Shown: positions 8,201-14,109, counted from the stretch's first letter. The stretch is DNA of 14,399 bases from JACKFB01 sp041389525 (GCA_041389525.1 JAWKRR010000096.1:1-14399), one strand, 5' to 3'. Notes: generated by a model not told the origin, from the sequence alone. Program-made: numbers and translations.

Positions 8201-8452
8201 GGCGGTGATCGTCAGGATGGGCCCGGTGGCGGCGGCTGCCACGGTGCCGAGCTGAGCGCTGTCGGCGGCGCCGTCTGCAGCACCCTGGGGGGCGCCGTCG
8301 GTGGCTTGCGGGCTCTCCGGGTCGGGCGCGCCGCAGGCCCCGAGCGAGAAGGAGAGCGCGAGCGCGAGCCACAACCACGGCCCGCGTGAGACGCGACGCC
8401 GGGGCGTGTCGGACGTGCGAGAGCGGTCGATCCAGCTTGCAGCAGTCCGCAT
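3020..8452 (-). CDS. Giant Cys-rich surface lipoprotein with lamin-tail and thrombospondin type-3 repeats
   Basis: 1810 aa. The ATG at 8452 is chosen over an in-frame start at 8539 because GGGGAGG lies 7 nt before it. A long basic n-region and hydrophobic core end in the lipobox L-G-A-C (Cys40). Order of parts: low-complexity spacer; an Ig-like domain (about 60-170); Cys-rich repeats (174-405) with five vicinal Cys-Cys units; a lamin-tail domain (about 409-597, LVINELMPHPG ... EWIEIFNASD); ten more CC-type repeats (about 600-1040); a CCxxxCxxPCxAC motif (about 1042-1076); then three alternations of Asp-rich TSP3 repeats and lamin-tail-like domains (about 1076-1810). TSP3 repeats typically bind calcium through DxDxDGxxD loops. 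No enzyme motif is visible; the likely role is an extracellular adhesin or surface scaffold. It is the first gene of a possible five-gene operon. Confidence 0.93.
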   Translation of the reverse strand: MRTAASWIDRSRTSDTPRRRVSRGPWLWLALALSFSLGACGAPDPESPQATDGAPQGAADGAADSAQLGTVAAAATGPILTITAPASNASIPYPGAPGAVVTMSVNVSGAIVGPTDLHLRYFLDGVEVGDVGSIGAFDFLDVPAGRRHLDVQLYTAAGQPLSNPESRAGLYVRIVDSCTVTADCSDGLSCSNESCSGGSCKFGPVANCCDHDFECAFGSQCVAGKCLECQADLDCDDGNLCSDDVCLPGGTCSHVIAPGCCASNADCNDKDACTNDSCDLGTNTCVFADKGDPLCCNVSADCKPDDEPCLLYFCYKNSSTGASRCRFGPSAPGCCTTEAQCNDGNPCTSDDCDLSGGSAAGFCTHIPVPVSSGCCLSVVDCDDGDPTTIDKCVASSCTHEPDPNYCALPATSMLVINELMPHPGVVADAAGEWIEIFNASDATVDLAGWSIEAGGTHVIAAANAASGAAGLKLAPRSYYVLAANKSSTANGGFKPPYQYGSALTLDDPISNSGFTVGIVRLKNPAGVVVDQIAYTKAYGVTAGRSLELTHPFADNALLPSWKSAGLNPNPALNQTYGGPKSGLYGSPMNQNRSAYKGLAAPECAPPAGSNACVIGLCGPQNSCGFGPAPGCCLADKDCDDFNPCTVDGCNVATKQCKPTVAVPACCVSTAECDDSNPCNLDRCVGNVCRVSPNIIPGCCVTSADCGDDDACTVDTCDVIGKTCNPGIPVVPTSGAACCNTDAVCDDADPATLDGCNLAKNECTATPDPNYCELASDPCDDDDPCTADTCNIGTKRCEHAAVAGCCKVAADCPADGNDCTYDTCNAQTGVCEYPAKPNCCLTGADCNDGKACTTDTCSTAHICHNLPISGCCETAANCNDGVACTVDSCVGGKCSNVLQAGCCVPGSNQTQLTTQCGPDPDGTKSCYQWGCGSGTCEVLMASDCCDVHADCDDGSDCTLDVCKYDGLCKHIGQAGPGCCLLDSECPADSYCALTATCAVQAPNGAACVGDNGCQSGWCAAGTCAQPQANGGACTGSNQCDSALCVDAKCCAETCDDPCKACNVAGSFGACVTVAGPDTDSDGKPDSCDDDDDGDLVADTFDNCKLIANPDQLNTDGDRFGDACDSDDDGDGVLDVNDNCPLISNPSQADNDGDGEGDPCDQSLPKVLISELYYDGPSTDSPHVFTELAGPPGMLLTGYSLVGINGADGSLYATVPLSGLTIPSDGILVLAMVDATGPALAARDAIAAVDWQNGPDCVQVRFPDGGISDALQYGNAGVHNCGEGAFSPDVPAGSSLSRDAALTDTNNNATDFTVLATPSPGLTSVPLDLDFDGIDDAKDNCVGLSNPDQQNTDGDSKGDACDNDDDGDGLADADDNCPGVKNIGQADLDGDGVGDVCDVLIHELYVDGPGSDSDDVFTELVAKPGTKLTGFRLVGYNGTDGVLYNTALLNGAVVPADGLIVIAGPGASGSTLAARDFVADVDWQNGPDGVQLLDPSGRVVDAVQYGDAGAFNKGEGTPAIVPGEGLTISRNAASADTGNNAADFYLSFPTPGVKAPDPDGDGDGVLDSVDNCATVANADQADADSDNIGDACDPDSDDDGILDDGDGSGVAGDNPCVGGETFACDDNCALDINSDQEDLDLDGIGDVCAIAVTPNVVIQELLYDGPGADLDDVFTELVGPPGFSLTGWKLKGINGANGTLYLTISLDGLVIPADGILVIADASANSNVAPYRDAIAAVDWQNGPDAVLLYNALDEVADAIQYGNAGIYNAGEGTPAPYATNGSSLTRDLMSTDTDDNATDFKVITTARPGAL
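5240..6650 (-). repeat. Cys-rich CC-type repeat block 2 (ten units)
   Basis: About ten units of 35-50 residues, each with the pattern C-C-x(4-5)-x-C-D/N-D-x(2)-x-C-T-x-D-x-C-x(5-8)-C. Examples are GCCVTSADCGDDDACTVDTC and GCCETAANCNDGVACTVDSC. One unit carries an insert with extra Cys (CGPDPDGTKSCYQWGC). The block ends in a CAxxGTC-rich stretch and the CCAETCDDPCKACNVAG motif common in myxobacterial surface proteins. Confidence 0.8.
7235..7925 (-). repeat. Cys-rich CC-type repeat block 1 (five units)
   Basis: Five units with vicinal Cys-Cys pairs (CCDHDFEC, CCASNADC, CCNVSADC, CCTTEAQC, CCLSVVDC) precede the first lamin-tail domain. They share the repeat of block 2, so one repeat array is interrupted by the lamin-tail domain at about 7225-6660. 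Confidence 0.8.
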
Positions 8453-8608
8453 CTTCGTGCCTCCCCGGCGACGCGTTATGGCGTTCGAAGGCTGCAGGGA
8501 AGCGGTGCGGGTCGAGTCCACCTCCGAACTCGTCCCCACTCGCGGCGCCCCACACTCCGCTCCCCCGATCTAAGAGAGCGCGCGCCCAAACTCCAGGTTA
8601 ATCAGCCT
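8453..8608 (-). other. Intergenic leader upstream of the giant lipoprotein
   Basis: About 156 nt lie between the hairpin at the end of the small lipoprotein gene and the giant lipoprotein start. Apart from the Shine-Dalgarno I found no convincing promoter: a TTAGAT at about 8568-8573 (minus strand) has no well-spaced -35 partner. A promoter of a non-sigma70 type could be missed by eye. Confidence 0.4.
8460..8466 (-). promoter_or_regulatory. Shine-Dalgarno deciding the giant lipoprotein start
   Basis: GGGGAGG on the minus strand, 7 nt before the ATG at 8452. It makes that ATG far more likely than the upstream in-frame start at 8539, which would place 29 extra residues before an already long signal-peptide n-region. 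Confidence 0.75.
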
Positions 8609-8632
8609 CCCCATGAAACTCGTTTCACGGGG
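8609..8632 (-). terminator. Hairpin over the stop codon, terminator-like without U-tract
   Basis: On the minus-strand RNA, CCCCGUGAAAC and GUUUCAUGGGG flank a GA loop. This gives up to 11 pairs including one G-U; the innermost C-G pair may open to form a tetraloop. The TGA of the small lipoprotein (8627-8625) lies in the left arm. No run of U follows, so an intrinsic terminator of the usual kind is not shown. It could instead be an RNA-stability hairpin or a DNA operator. Confidence 0.4.
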
Positions 8633-9203
8633 CCTCCGATCCTCCAGTCACAGGCTCGCTGTCCGCGGTCGGCGCTGCGGCGGCGGGGGCCGTCTGGGCC
8701 AGCTCGATCCGCTGGCAGAGCGCCCGGTGCGGCGTGCCGAGCCGGCGGTACGAGCCCGCCGCTGCGATCGCGTCGCACACATAGCTGCCCTCGGCCCGCC
8801 GGACCCACCACGTCTGCCGCCGCTCCTTCGGCGCGTCACGGGTCCCGCCGCGGCGCAGCGCGATGAAGAGCGCGTGCTCGTAGTGCTGCTCGCCCTCGAC
8901 GACCCACCCGAGCGCCACCAGCGCGTCCTTGGCCGGCCCGGCCAGCTTGATCAGCGGCTCGTCGGCTTCGCGCCCCACGAAGACGCGGAACGACCCGTCG
9001 GGCGCTGTGGCCTCGATCGCTTGATGGTGCGAGTGAATCACGAGGTCGGCCGGGACCTGGGCGCGGAGGCCGTCCTCGAGGTCGGACGCGGTGACGTGTG
9101 AGGGCCCGGGCGCGACGTCCGCCTCGGCCGGCGCCTGCGCGCTCGTGCACGCCCCCAGGGCCAACACCGCGGCCAGCGCGGCGATCGTCGTGTGCCTTGC
9201 CAT
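8625..9203 (-). CDS. Small lipoprotein of unknown function
   Basis: 192 aa from the ATG at 9203. The N-terminus MARHTTIAALAAVLALGAC is a textbook lipoprotein signal with lipobox L-G-A-C (Cys19). The ATG has no clear Shine-Dalgarno. An in-frame GTG at 9230 does have TAGGAGA three bases before it and would add nine mostly hydrophobic residues, so the start is not settled. The mature part begins with an Ala/Pro-rich spacer, then a compact alpha/beta region (about 38-165) with DLEDGLRAQVPADLVIHSHH, SFRVFVGREADEPLIKLAG and a basic segment KERRQTWWVRR. It has two later Cys (VCDA and LCQR) that could form a disulfide. The tail is Pro/Ala-rich. I do not recognise the family. It may share an operon with the giant lipoprotein, or be separated from it by the hairpin at its stop. 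Confidence 0.75.
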   Translation of the reverse strand: MARHTTIAALAAVLALGACTSAQAPAEADVAPGPSHVTASDLEDGLRAQVPADLVIHSHHQAIEATAPDGSFRVFVGREADEPLIKLAGPAKDALVALGWVVEGEQHYEHALFIALRRGGTRDAPKERRQTWWVRRAEGSYVCDAIAAAGSYRRLGTPHRALCQRIELAQTAPAAAAPTADSEPVTGGSEAP

Positions 9204-9376
9204 GGTCGCGAGGATTACCACTGTGCACACCGGTCTCCTAGCCGCTTGGCCGCGGTCCGTCAGCGCGCGCCCCGAGAGACGGGCTGGGTATCCGCCGCCC
9301 CTCCGCGGCGCATGACCATCGCACCGCCCCCGCGCACTTGCCGCGAGGGGACGCGCCGCGCCATGCTCCACCCCCC
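9204..9376. other. Divergent intergenic region between two lipoprotein genes
   Basis: 173 nt separate the divergent starts at 9203 (minus) and 9377 (plus), so promoters for both are expected here. The only marked element is the 8-nt palindrome TGTGCACA at 9222-9229, close to the minus-strand start; it is too short to call an operator. I found no sigma70-like pair with proper spacing on either strand. Confidence 0.4.
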
Positions 9377-12028
9377 ATGGGCTCGCGCTACTCCCATCGC
9401 GGGGCTCCGACGCTCCGGCCGCCACAGCGGGTGCCGCTCGCGATTGTCGCGCTGGTCGGCCTGCTCCTCGCTGCGTGCGCTAGCGGCGAACCGGCCCCCT
9501 CCGAGTGCGCCGGCGACCTCGAGACCGCGGCCCATGCCCAGGGGCTCATCCCCCCCCCGATCCCGGCGCTGCTGCCGCCGCCCCTGGTCATCGCCGATCC
9601 GGCGTCCCCCGACACCGCGCTGCGCGTCGACCCCGACCCCCTCGCCCGCGGAGAACACGCGGGCTGGCTTATCTCCCGCGACCCGCAGACCTGTGAACTC
9701 GCCAGGGAAAGCCTGAGCCTCTTGCCGCCTCTGCCGACCGAGGCCGCCGACAGACCGGTGCCCGACAGCCCCCTGGCGCGCCCGGCTGGCCTGCCCCGCC
9801 GCGTGCGGGCGCTCCTGGTCACCGGCGAGGACCCGGGCGCTGCCGCCGACCACACGGCCTGGCGCGCGGCCCTGGCCCTGCTCGGCGCCGCGGGCCGCGC
9901 GCTGCACGCCCCGGACCGCGCGCGACTCCAGCTCGCCGTGGCCGAGCTCTGCGACGGCGTCCGCCCCGAAGACAGCGTCGTCCTCATCACCACCGGGCCG
10001 GGCAGCCCCACCGAGGGCGGCGCCTTGGTGCTGGGCGATGAGGCGGTGAGCTTCCGGCAGATCGGCGCGCTGCTGGCTGAGCGCTGCCGGGACGCCGGGC
10101 TGCGGGTCTGGGTGCTCGACGCCTCCTTCACCCTCGACCTCGCCGCCGCGTGGGTGGGCAACGCGCCCATGGTCCTGTGGCGGGGCGCCGACGCCGCGCA
10201 TCCCGAGGCCGCCCGCGTCAGGCCCCAGGGCGGCGGCCTGCTCAGCCACGCCCTCGCCGCTCACGTCGCGGGGCGCGCTGAGGCCCGCTGCGCCGCGAGC
10301 GCTCAGCTCGGCCCCCGCGAGGTCGCCGACATCTTCCACGACGAGGCCACCGTGGTCGGAGACATGCTGGCCGCGCGCTGGGAGGCGGTGGGCGTCCCCG
10401 CGCTCCAGAACGCTGGGCTGGGCCTCGACGAGCGCACGCAGCGCCGCGAGCGCCTCGCCCGCGCGCTGGCCGATCGGACGCCCCGCGACGTCCACGTCGC
10501 CGTCGGCGCTCCGGGCCCGGCAGGCGGCTGCACCGACTCCAGCGAGTGCCGACTGCGAGCCGGCGCCTGCGATCTCGGCGACTGCCGCACCCTGACCTGC
10601 GCCGACGGCGCCTGCGTCCCCGCCGTCGCCCTCGCCTTCCCCTGCGACGACGGCTCGGTCTGCACGGCCGACGACCGCTGCAACGCCGCCGGGTACTGCG
10701 AGGGCACAGCACTCGACTGCGACGACGACAACCCCTGCACCCTCGACGTCTGCCACCCCGAGTTCGGTTGCGTCATCACCTCGATGCCCGCCGGCGCGCC
10801 CTGCGACGACGTGGACGTCTGCACCCTGGGCGACCGCTGCGACGCCGAAGGCCAATGCGTGGGCACCGACGCGGACTGCGACGACAAAAACCCATGCACC
10901 ACCGACCTCTGCGACCCCGCCGCCGGCTGCCTCCACGCGCCCAGCAAGTCCCCCTGTGACGACGGCGACCCCTGCACCCAGCAGGACTTCTGCCTCAACG
11001 GCATCTGCTCCGGCGACCCCATCCCCTGCAGCGACGGCCTCCCCTGCACCGCCGACCGCTGCGAGCCCGACCTCGGCTGCGTCCACCCGCCGCTCCCCGA
11101 TGGCCTCCCCTGCGACGACGGCCAGCCCTGCACCCTCACCGACCGCTGCTCCGCGGGCGTCTGCAAAGGCGCCGAGTCCCCCTGCGACGACGGCCTCGCC
11201 TGCACCCTCGACCTCTGCGAGGCCGGCGGCTGCGTCCACCTCCCGCCGCCGGGCACCTGCGCCACCCCCGCGGGCTGCGTCCCCGTCGGCACCCACCCGC
11301 CCGAGTCCCCCTGCCTAGTCTGCGCCTCCACGGCCACGCTCATCCCCGACCCCGCCCTCGAGGGCGCCTCCTGCCCCGACGACGGCATCCCCTGCACCCT
11401 CGACCGCTGCAGCGCCGGCGCCTGCACCCACCCCGATCAGCCCGGCTTCTGCCACCGCCCCGACCAGACCTGCGTCGCCGCGGGCGAGCTGCTCAGCCCC
11501 TGCCTCGTCTGCAAGGGCGGCGGCGTCGCCCAGCCCGCCCCCGCCGGCAGCCCCTGCGACTCCGGCGACCCCTGCAGCGGCGGCGACGTCTGCACGGCCG
11601 CCGGCGCCTGCGTCAGCGCCGAGGCCGGCTGCTGCACCGCCCTCGAGCAGGCCGCGTGCGGCGTCGATCTCTCAGGCGACACCAGCCTCGAAGGCACCCC
11701 CGACGAGGTCATCAGCTGGTCCTGCCTCGCCGTCGCCCCCTTCCCGGCCCCCGAACACACCCTGCGCTTCGTCGCCCCGTGTACCGGCATCTACACGATC
11801 AAGTACGCCGGCCCGCCGGGCCTGCTCCTCTTCACCCGCTACCTCGAAGACGGCGAAGCCCCCTGCGTCGACGGCACCTGCGACTCCTACGCCGCGGGCA
11901 CCACCTCGGTCCTGCTCGGCGCCGGCGAGACCGCCCTGCTCACCGTCGACGGCAACGGGAAGGTCGCCGGCCCCTACTCCCTAAGCATCGACTGCCCCTG
12001 CACCGGCGGCCTCGGCGGAGGCCCGTGA
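9377..12028 (+). CDS. Lipoprotein with degenerate caspase-like domain, Cys-rich repeats and C-terminal beta domain
   Basis: 883 aa from the ATG at 9377, which gives a basic n-region, a hydrophobic core and lipobox L-A-A-C (Cys34). An in-frame TTG at 9338 is possible; neither has a good Shine-Dalgarno. Residues about 143-348 look like a caspase/C14-type fold: a first strand RVRALLVTG, then DSVVLITTGPGS where active enzymes have GHG, then RVWVLDASFTL where they have DxCxxG. The catalytic positions are Pro208 and Ser250, 42 residues apart, so the domain is probably not a cysteine protease. A GGGLLSHALAAH helix follows. Residues about 421-735 hold ten CDDGxPCTxDxC repeats. Residues about 751-883 form a beta-rich domain (HTLRFVAPCTGIYTIKYAGP, LGAGETALLTVDGN) like a pre-peptidase C-terminal domain. 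It overlaps the GT-C-like gene by 4 nt. Confidence 0.85.
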   Translation: MGSRYSHRGAPTLRPPQRVPLAIVALVGLLLAACASGEPAPSECAGDLETAAHAQGLIPPPIPALLPPPLVIADPASPDTALRVDPDPLARGEHAGWLISRDPQTCELARESLSLLPPLPTEAADRPVPDSPLARPAGLPRRVRALLVTGEDPGAAADHTAWRAALALLGAAGRALHAPDRARLQLAVAELCDGVRPEDSVVLITTGPGSPTEGGALVLGDEAVSFRQIGALLAERCRDAGLRVWVLDASFTLDLAAAWVGNAPMVLWRGADAAHPEAARVRPQGGGLLSHALAAHVAGRAEARCAASAQLGPREVADIFHDEATVVGDMLAARWEAVGVPALQNAGLGLDERTQRRERLARALADRTPRDVHVAVGAPGPAGGCTDSSECRLRAGACDLGDCRTLTCADGACVPAVALAFPCDDGSVCTADDRCNAAGYCEGTALDCDDDNPCTLDVCHPEFGCVITSMPAGAPCDDVDVCTLGDRCDAEGQCVGTDADCDDKNPCTTDLCDPAAGCLHAPSKSPCDDGDPCTQQDFCLNGICSGDPIPCSDGLPCTADRCEPDLGCVHPPLPDGLPCDDGQPCTLTDRCSAGVCKGAESPCDDGLACTLDLCEAGGCVHLPPPGTCATPAGCVPVGTHPPESPCLVCASTATLIPDPALEGASCPDDGIPCTLDRCSAGACTHPDQPGFCHRPDQTCVAAGELLSPCLVCKGGGVAQPAPAGSPCDSGDPCSGGDVCTAAGACVSAEAGCCTALEQAACGVDLSGDTSLEGTPDEVISWSCLAVAPFPAPEHTLRFVAPCTGIYTIKYAGPPGLLLFTRYLEDGEAPCVDGTCDSYAAGTTSVLLGAGETALLTVDGNGKVAGPYSLSIDCPCTGGLGGGP
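9550..9558 (+). repeat. C9 homopolymer tract in coding sequence
   Basis: Nine consecutive C encode part of an I-P-P-P-I stretch near residues 58-61 of the caspase-like lipoprotein, just after the signal peptide. It is the longest homopolymer I saw in the window. A one-base slip would frameshift the protein early. Confidence 0.7.
10636..11590 (+). repeat. Ten CDDGxPCTxDxC repeats
   Basis: Units of about 25-45 residues such as PCDDGSVCTADDRC, DCDDDNPCTLDVC, PCDDGQPCTLTDRC and PCDDGLACTLDLC. Some alternate between a short 'DRC' and a longer 'DLC' form. Near-identical DNA, such as CCTGCACCCTCGAC at about 10734 and 11391, points to repeat duplication. Unlike the repeats in the giant minus-strand lipoprotein they lack the vicinal Cys-Cys pair. 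Confidence 0.8.
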
Positions 12029-13662
12029 GCCCCCCGACCCCGCCCGCAGCCCCCGACGCCCCGCCCCGCCTGCCCGAGCTCCTCGCCCTGGCCGCGTTCT
12101 TCGCGCTCCTGCTCGTCTACACGAGCCGCGTCATCTGGGACATCGACCTCTTCTGGCACATCGCCGCCGGCCGCGCCTTCGTCGCCGCGGGCACCATCAC
12201 CGACACCGACATCTTCGGCGTCCTCGACCCCGACCGCACCTGGGTGACCTTCCAGTGGGGCTACCAGGTCCTGGTCTACCTCCTCGACGAGGCCGGCGGC
12301 CTCCAGCTCGTCCGCGCCGCCCACACCGCGGTGATGCTGTCGGCCTTCGCGCTCTTCTACTGGGGAATGCGCGGCCGCCTCCGCTTCGGCCCCATCGCGT
12401 CCTTCCTCGCCCTCGCCCTGCTGGTCGTCCTCTTCGAAGACCGCATCCGCAACCGCCCCCACGTCTTCAACCTCCTGGCCTGGACCATCCTCTTCCCCTG
12501 GCTCTTCCGCGGCCCCAGCCGCCTCGACCGCCGCGCCATCCTCGGCACCGCCCTCACCGTCGCGCTCTGGGCCAACATCCACGCCGGCGGCGCCCTGCTC
12601 TTCCTGGTCGCCGCCGCCACCCTGCCCGCCGGCGCCGTCGTCGCCCGCCTCATCAAGAGCCCCGATCCCTCAGCAAAATCCTGGCGAATCGCGACGCTCT
12701 GGTGGCTCGCCGCCCTCATCCCGGCGCTGCTCTCCCCCTGCTTCGTCCGCGGCAACCTCCAAGCCGCCCTCATGCTCGAAGGCACCGAGCAGGCCATCGG
12801 CGAGTGGTGGCCCGCCTGGCATTTCCTGGTGATCGCCACCACCGCCGGCCACGTCGTCAGCGGCCTCACCCCCTCCATCGTCGGCGCCCTCTGGCTCGCC
12901 GTAGCCGCCAAAGCCGCCACAGCCCGAGATCGGCTGCTCACCGTCCCCGCGTGGCTGCTGATCCTCGGGCTGGCGCTGGTCGTGCTGTCGCACCGCTCGG
13001 TCCGCTTCGTCTACATCGCGGCCTTCGGCGCGGTCCTGCTGGTCCCCTACCTGCCGCGCCTGCTCTCGCCCGCCTCCTGGCGCCCGTCCGTGGCCCGCAC
13101 CCTCGGCGTCGCCCTGGCCGCGTGCTTGGTCTTCGTCAGCTACCGCTTCAACGTCACGACGCTGCACGGCGACCTCCCGACGGCCATGGCCAGCGCCTTC
13201 GGCCCCCCCATCGACGCCCGCCGCTTCCCGGTCGCCCAGGCCGCGTTCCTCGAGCAGACCGGCTTTCGCGGCACGGTCTTCTGCCAGCCCAACTGGGGCG
13301 GCTACCTGCTCTGGCGCCTGCACCCGGGCACCCGCGTCCTCGCCGACGGCCGCGGCAACTACCCGCGCGCGCTGTCCGACGACCTCGTGGCGCTCTACGA
13401 TCGCGAGCGCTTCCCACGCCCCGCCGACGGCCCCGCGGTCGAGGCCCTCTACGCCCGCTCGCCGACCGACGTGCTGGTCCATCAGCACCCGGCCTTCCCG
13501 CCCGGCTACACCCCCGACCCGGCCCGCTGGGAGCTGCTCTACTCCGACAAGCGCGGCGTCATCTGGGCGCGGCTGGACTCGCCGAACGGCAAGGCCTACG
13601 CCGAGCACGTCCGCGAGCTGCGCAGGTCCGCCCCTACGCCGCCAAGCCCTCGAGCGCCGTGA
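12025..13662 (+). CDS. Polytopic membrane protein, GT-C glycosyltransferase-like
   Basis: 545 aa. The GTG start overlaps the previous stop as GTGA, with GGAGG three bases upstream. About nine to eleven hydrophobic helices fill residues 14-375. A loop after the first helix has DIDLFWHIAAGR (Asp39, Asp41, His45), then GTITDTDIFGV and WVTFQWGYQVLVYLL. This matches the luminal/periplasmic D-x-D/WWH loop seen in a widespread GT-C-like family, where acidic residues contact metal and lipid-linked sugar. RNRPHVFNLLAW and NIHAGG are further conserved-looking loops. The C-terminal soluble domain (about 400-530) has WGGYLLWRLHPGTRVLADGR, a signature of the same family. The sugar and acceptor are unknown. 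Coupling to the upstream lipoprotein hints that it may modify or serve that protein, but this is inference. Its 3' end overlaps the convergent peroxiredoxin gene by 29 nt. Confidence 0.85.
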   Translation: MSPPTPPAAPDAPPRLPELLALAAFFALLLVYTSRVIWDIDLFWHIAAGRAFVAAGTITDTDIFGVLDPDRTWVTFQWGYQVLVYLLDEAGGLQLVRAAHTAVMLSAFALFYWGMRGRLRFGPIASFLALALLVVLFEDRIRNRPHVFNLLAWTILFPWLFRGPSRLDRRAILGTALTVALWANIHAGGALLFLVAAATLPAGAVVARLIKSPDPSAKSWRIATLWWLAALIPALLSPCFVRGNLQAALMLEGTEQAIGEWWPAWHFLVIATTAGHVVSGLTPSIVGALWLAVAAKAATARDRLLTVPAWLLILGLALVVLSHRSVRFVYIAAFGAVLLVPYLPRLLSPASWRPSVARTLGVALAACLVFVSYRFNVTTLHGDLPTAMASAFGPPIDARRFPVAQAAFLEQTGFRGTVFCQPNWGGYLLWRLHPGTRVLADGRGNYPRALSDDLVALYDRERFPRPADGPAVEALYARSPTDVLVHQHPAFPPGYTPDPARWELLYSDKRGVIWARLDSPNGKAYAEHVRELRRSAPTPPSPRAP

Positions 13663-14101
13663 CCACCGCGTCCACGTGCCCCTTCACCCGCACGTTGGTC
13701 CACACCTGGGCGATCTTCCCGTCAGCACCTACCAAAAAGGTGGTCCGGAAGGTCCCCTCGTACTCGCGCCCGTAGTTCTTCTTGGTGCCCCAGGTCCCGT
13801 AGGCCTTGTGCACCGCGAGGTCCGCGTCGCTGATCAGGTGAAAGGGCAGCGAGTGCTTGGCCTTGAAGCCGTCGTGGCTCTTCACCGAGTCCTTGGACAC
13901 GCCGACGACCGTGGCGCCCAGGGCGGCGATGCGCTCGAAGCGGTCACGGAAATCGCAGGATTCGGTGGTGCAGCCGGGCGTGTTGTCCTTCGGGTAGAAG
14001 TAGATGACGTAGGGCTTGCCGGCGAGGGTCTTGCTCGAGAGCGTTGCGCCCCCGTCGATGGCCGCGTCAAAGGCGGGCGCCTTGTCTCCTGCTTCGAGCA
14101 T
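13634..14101 (-). CDS. bcp: Thioredoxin-dependent peroxiredoxin, Bcp/PrxQ type
   Basis: 155 aa, the normal length for PrxQ/Bcp. It reduces hydrogen peroxide and organic hydroperoxides in the cytoplasm, and is recycled by thioredoxin. The peroxidatic Cys44 lies in DNTPGCTTESCDFRD, with Thr41 and Pro42 as the active-site TPxC motif. The resolving Cys49 is five residues later, the classic C-x4-C arrangement of atypical 2-Cys PrxQ. The conserved Arg precedes TTFLVGADGKI near residue 118. There is no signal peptide. The start is the ATG at 14101, with AGGAG 8 nt upstream; the frame continues upstream but without support. The gene is convergent with the GT-C-like gene and overlaps it by 29 nt, and it diverges from the metallophosphoesterase. 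Confidence 0.97.
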   Translation of the reverse strand: MLEAGDKAPAFDAAIDGGATLSSKTLAGKPYVIYFYPKDNTPGCTTESCDFRDRFERIAALGATVVGVSKDSVKSHDGFKAKHSLPFHLISDADLAVHKAYGTWGTKKNYGREYEGTFRTTFLVGADGKIAQVWTNVRVKGHVDAVVTALEGLAA

Positions 14102-14109
14102 GCTGATTT

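Noticed and set aside
5864..8389. 841-codon plus-strand open frame antisense to the giant lipoprotein
   Set aside because: Its translation is Val/Ala/Arg/Gly-rich with no recognisable domain, and it mirrors the Cys/Asp repeat codons of the minus-strand gene. Long antisense frames are expected in such G+C-rich repetitive DNA.
9222..9229. TGTGCACA palindrome as an operator
   Set aside because: At eight bases it is too short, has no second copy nearby, and could easily be chance.
9988..10130. Active caspase/metacaspase annotation for the lipoprotein
   Set aside because: The positions of the catalytic His and Cys are Pro and Ser, so a protease call would be misleading.
9260..11296. 678-codon minus-strand open frame antisense to the caspase-like lipoprotein
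   Set aside because: Repetitive Ala/Gly/Val composition and no domain, while the plus strand has a lipobox, Cys repeats and a caspase-like region.
10640..11590. Repetitive block considered as a CRISPR-like or tandem DNA repeat array
   Set aside because: The repeats vary in length, keep the reading frame and encode a regular Cys pattern, so they are protein repeats, not a CRISPR array.
12255..13775. 506-codon plus-strand frame overlapping the GT-C-like gene
   Set aside because: It is extremely Arg/Pro-rich, as out-of-frame reading of C-rich codons gives, and the correct frame has clear membrane helices and family motifs.
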